Assembly (NCBI GenBank): GCA_903868595.1
Contig: CAIPVV010000053.1
Location: 1 to 64,000, forward strand
Length of the DNA: 64,000 nt
From: an uncultured Pseudomonadota bacterium
Lineage (GTDB): Bacteria; Pseudomonadota; Gammaproteobacteria; Steroidobacterales; Steroidobacteraceae
Direction: 5' to 3'
Shown here one piece after another: positions 62,509 through 64,000 of the stretch. Position numbers and translations under genes: made by a program. The notes below the pieces were generated by a model. That model did not search any database. It worked only from the letters and a program-made list of their open reading frames with translations, and had not been told where the DNA came from. Within the stretch, counting starts at the first letter, position 1, and each line of letters starts with the position of its first letter.

Positions 62509-63537
62509 CTAGCGGGCCTGCGCACTGGGGGGCGCCACGGGCCCTACGGGGGCTCCGGCGGGGGCCTGCTGCGCCGCGGGCACGGCCACCGGGGCATCCG
62601 GCCTATCCGCTGCCAGGCCCACGACGACCGGCATGCCGCGCGCCTTGCGCAGTTCCGCGCGTGCCAGGTCCCAGTGGATCGCAACCACCGTATCCCCCAG
62701 CGCCTGCTCCAGCATGCCCTCGAACTGCTGCACATCCGGCTCCACCGTCTGCCCCTCGGCATTCACCGGCGGGTGCGCCTCCAGGATCAGCGCGCCGTTG
62801 ACCCAGGCCAGCTTCAGCGGCTCGTTCACCAGATACACCGGCGTGCCGACGGGGACGAGCGGGAACAGCGCCTCGATATCCTCCGGGTACATGCGGATGC
62901 AGCCGTGGGTCACCGCCATGCCGACGGCGATCGGGTTGTTGGTCCCATGGATCAGATAATCGCCCGGCTTGAGGTCCAGGCGCATCGCATAGAGCCCCAG
63001 CGGATTGTCGGGTCCCGCCGGTACCACCGCGGGCAGCGGGTCACCATTGGCAATGTGTTCCTTGCGCACGGATTCCGGCGGATTCCAGGTCGGGCGCTCC
63101 TTCTTGGAGAGGATCTTGGTCTTGCCCAGCGGCGTGTGCCAATCCATCTTGCCGATGCTCACCGGGTAGGTGATGACCACGGCCTTCTGGCCCGGCTTGG
63201 TCTTGGGGTAATAGTAGAGGCGATGCTCGGGCAGGTTCACGACGATGCCGTCGCGCGGGCCGCTGGGCAGCACCCGCTCGCCGGGGATGACGACGTCCTG
63301 GCCAGCGCCCGGCAGCCACGGGTCCATGCCCGGGTTCACCCGCACGATCTCCTCCGAACCCAGGCTGAATCGCCGCGCGATGTCGTACAGCGTGTCCTGG
63401 TAGGTGGTGACCACGCGCTCCTCGCGACCAAAGAGCGCCGTGCCGCCCTCGGCCAGCTCGTAGACCGTCGCCTGTGCGCTGCCCGCAGCGCCTGCGGCCA
63501 GCGCCGCCAGCAGATATCGCCCGATGCTGTATGTCAT
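62509..63537 (-). CDS. L,D-transpeptidase (YkuD) with LysM-like domain
   Basis: A 342-residue periplasmic enzyme. Signal peptide at residues 1-22 (ending GSAQA), a LysM-like segment (residues about 35-80, YQDTLYDIARRFSLGSEEIVRVNPG), the YkuD catalytic domain (residues about 95-240) with YLIHGTNNPIAVGMAVTHGCIRMYPEDIE, containing the nucleophile Cys in HGCIRM, and an Ala/Pro-rich tail. It makes 3-3 cross-links in peptidoglycan or attaches lipoprotein to it. ATG 63537 is chosen because the signal peptide starts there. Confidence 0.92.
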   Translation of the reverse strand: MTYSIGRYLLAALAAGAAGSAQATVYELAEGGTALFGREERVVTTYQDTLYDIARRFSLGSEEIVRVNPGMDPWLPGAGQDVVIPGERVLPSGPRDGIVVNLPEHRLYYYPKTKPGQKAVVITYPVSIGKMDWHTPLGKTKILSKKERPTWNPPESVRKEHIANGDPLPAVVPAGPDNPLGLYAMRLDLKPGDYLIHGTNNPIAVGMAVTHGCIRMYPEDIEALFPLVPVGTPVYLVNEPLKLAWVNGALILEAHPPVNAEGQTVEPDVQQFEGMLEQALGDTVVAIHWDLARAELRKARGMPVVVGLAADRPDAPVAVPAAQQAPAGAPVGPVAPPSAQAR

Positions 63538-63613
63538 GACCGGATGTAAGCCCATCGGACCCGGCAGATCAAGCCATTTGCCTGCCTGCAGCCTGATCGC
63601 TAGGCTGCGACGC

Positions 63614-64000
63614 ATGAAGATCAACGAATTGTCCTCCCTCGTCGGCCGCGAGCTGGCCCCCAGCGACTGGATCACCGTCGATCAGGCGCGCATCGATGCC
63701 TTTGCGGCCTGTACCGACGACCACCAGTTCATTCACACCGATCCGGAGCGCTCGCGGCGCGAATCCCCCTACGGGACGACGATCGCGCATGGCTTTCTAT
63801 CGCTCTCGCTGCTGGCGGCGCACCGCCCTGCCGACTTCCCCGTGCTGGAGGACTTGGGCCTGACGGTCAACTACGGGCTGGACCGCCTGCGCTTTCTGGC
63901 CCCCGTGCCGGCGGGCTCGCGCGTACGGCTGCTGACACGGGTGCTGGAGGCGCAGCCCAAGGGCCCGGGCCGCCTGCTCGTCAAGCAGGAGAAAACGATG
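63614..64000 (+). CDS. MaoC-type (R)-enoyl-CoA hydratase, N-terminal part (cut by window edge)
   Basis: The visible 129 codons start MKINELSSLVGRELAPSDWI and continue ITVDQARIDAFAACTDDHQFIHTDPE, YGTTIAHGFLSLSLL and VNYGLDRLRFLAPVPAGSRVRL. The D-x-x-Q-F-I-H hydratase motif with Asp/His and the following HGF are those of hot-dog fold MaoC enzymes. The gene continues beyond 64000. GCGACGC precedes the ATG without a strong ribosome site. Confidence 0.88.
   Translation, partial: MKINELSSLVGRELAPSDWITVDQARIDAFAACTDDHQFIHTDPERSRRESPYGTTIAHGFLSLSLLAAHRPADFPVLEDLGLTVNYGLDRLRFLAPVPAGSRVRLLTRVLEAQPKGPGRLLVKQEKTM

Noticed and set aside
1-64000. CRISPR arrays, tRNA, rRNA, insertion sequences
   Set aside because: No spaced direct repeats, tRNA-like cloverleaf, rRNA segment or transposase frame was recognised by eye.

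Overview
The window is about 64 kb of GC-rich, densely packed chromosome from a gammaproteobacterium that looks related to Xanthomonadales (Lysobacterales) or Nevskiales. The evidence is the fused aspartate kinase/diaminopimelate decarboxylase, a TrpR-like gene heading the his operon, a SAM-I riboswitch upstream of a MetX-type acyltransferase, a tonB-exbB-exbD-exbD cluster, and an ilvC-leuA-ilvE-leuCDB operon behind an attenuator. No rRNA, tRNA, CRISPR array or intact insertion sequence was seen.

Left end (1-13.4 kb): a loosely packed, partly decayed region. It starts with the N-terminus of a TonB-dependent receptor, followed by a 28-bp site at 780-807 that reads as the chromosomal dif (XerC/XerD) site. 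KOPS-like octamers to its right all point toward it, which places the window at the replication terminus. Accessory genes follow: a lipoprotein, an orphan Tdi1-like immunity protein, a Rieske oxygenase, a secreted cadherin-like protein, an unusual Nramp transporter, a TIR-like protein, an EEP-family phosphoesterase, a FadJ-like beta-oxidation enzyme and a double-CNB/rhodanese protein. A truncated bcsG remnant lies near the right edge of this region.

13.4-22.8 kb (minus strand): rrtA-fabD-fabG-acpP-fabF-pabB-pabC-mltG-tmk-holB-pilZ, a tightly overlapping fatty-acid, folate, cell-wall and replication cluster. 22.8-28.4 kb (plus): type II secretion genes gspG-H-I-J-K-L-M-N, divergent from the rhombosortase gene rrtA. 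28.5-32.1 kb: alaA-type aminotransferase, etfBA and a peroxiredoxin. 32.6-37.8 kb (minus): tonB-exbB-exbD1-exbD2, a strong intrinsic terminator, then two tandem TPR-type exported paralogues.

38.2-49.5 kb: branched-chain amino-acid synthesis. ilvD lies in a minus-strand operon with an MFS transporter and an M17 peptidase. Divergent from it is a leader peptide with Val4 and Leu4 runs plus an attenuator, then ilvC-leuA-ilvE-leuC-leuD-leuB. 49.5-52.1 kb (minus): metX-metB under a SAM-I riboswitch. 52.1-59.5 kb (plus): trpR-like, hisG-D-C-B-H-A-F-IE, a complete histidine pathway in which hisF apparently starts at ATT. 59.5-64 kb: the AK/DAPDC fusion, a small conserved protein, an L,D-transpeptidase and the start of a MaoC-type hydratase.

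The right two thirds is therefore mostly an amino-acid biosynthesis neighbourhood in which each operon has a different cis-acting control: transcription attenuation for ilv-leu, a riboswitch for met, and a candidate repressor operator for his. No convincing new multi-gene system was found. The items most worth checking are the dif/KOPS/loxP-like observation, the AUU start of hisF, the ilv-leu attenuator, the rhombosortase next to the T2SS genes, and the Nramp variant.
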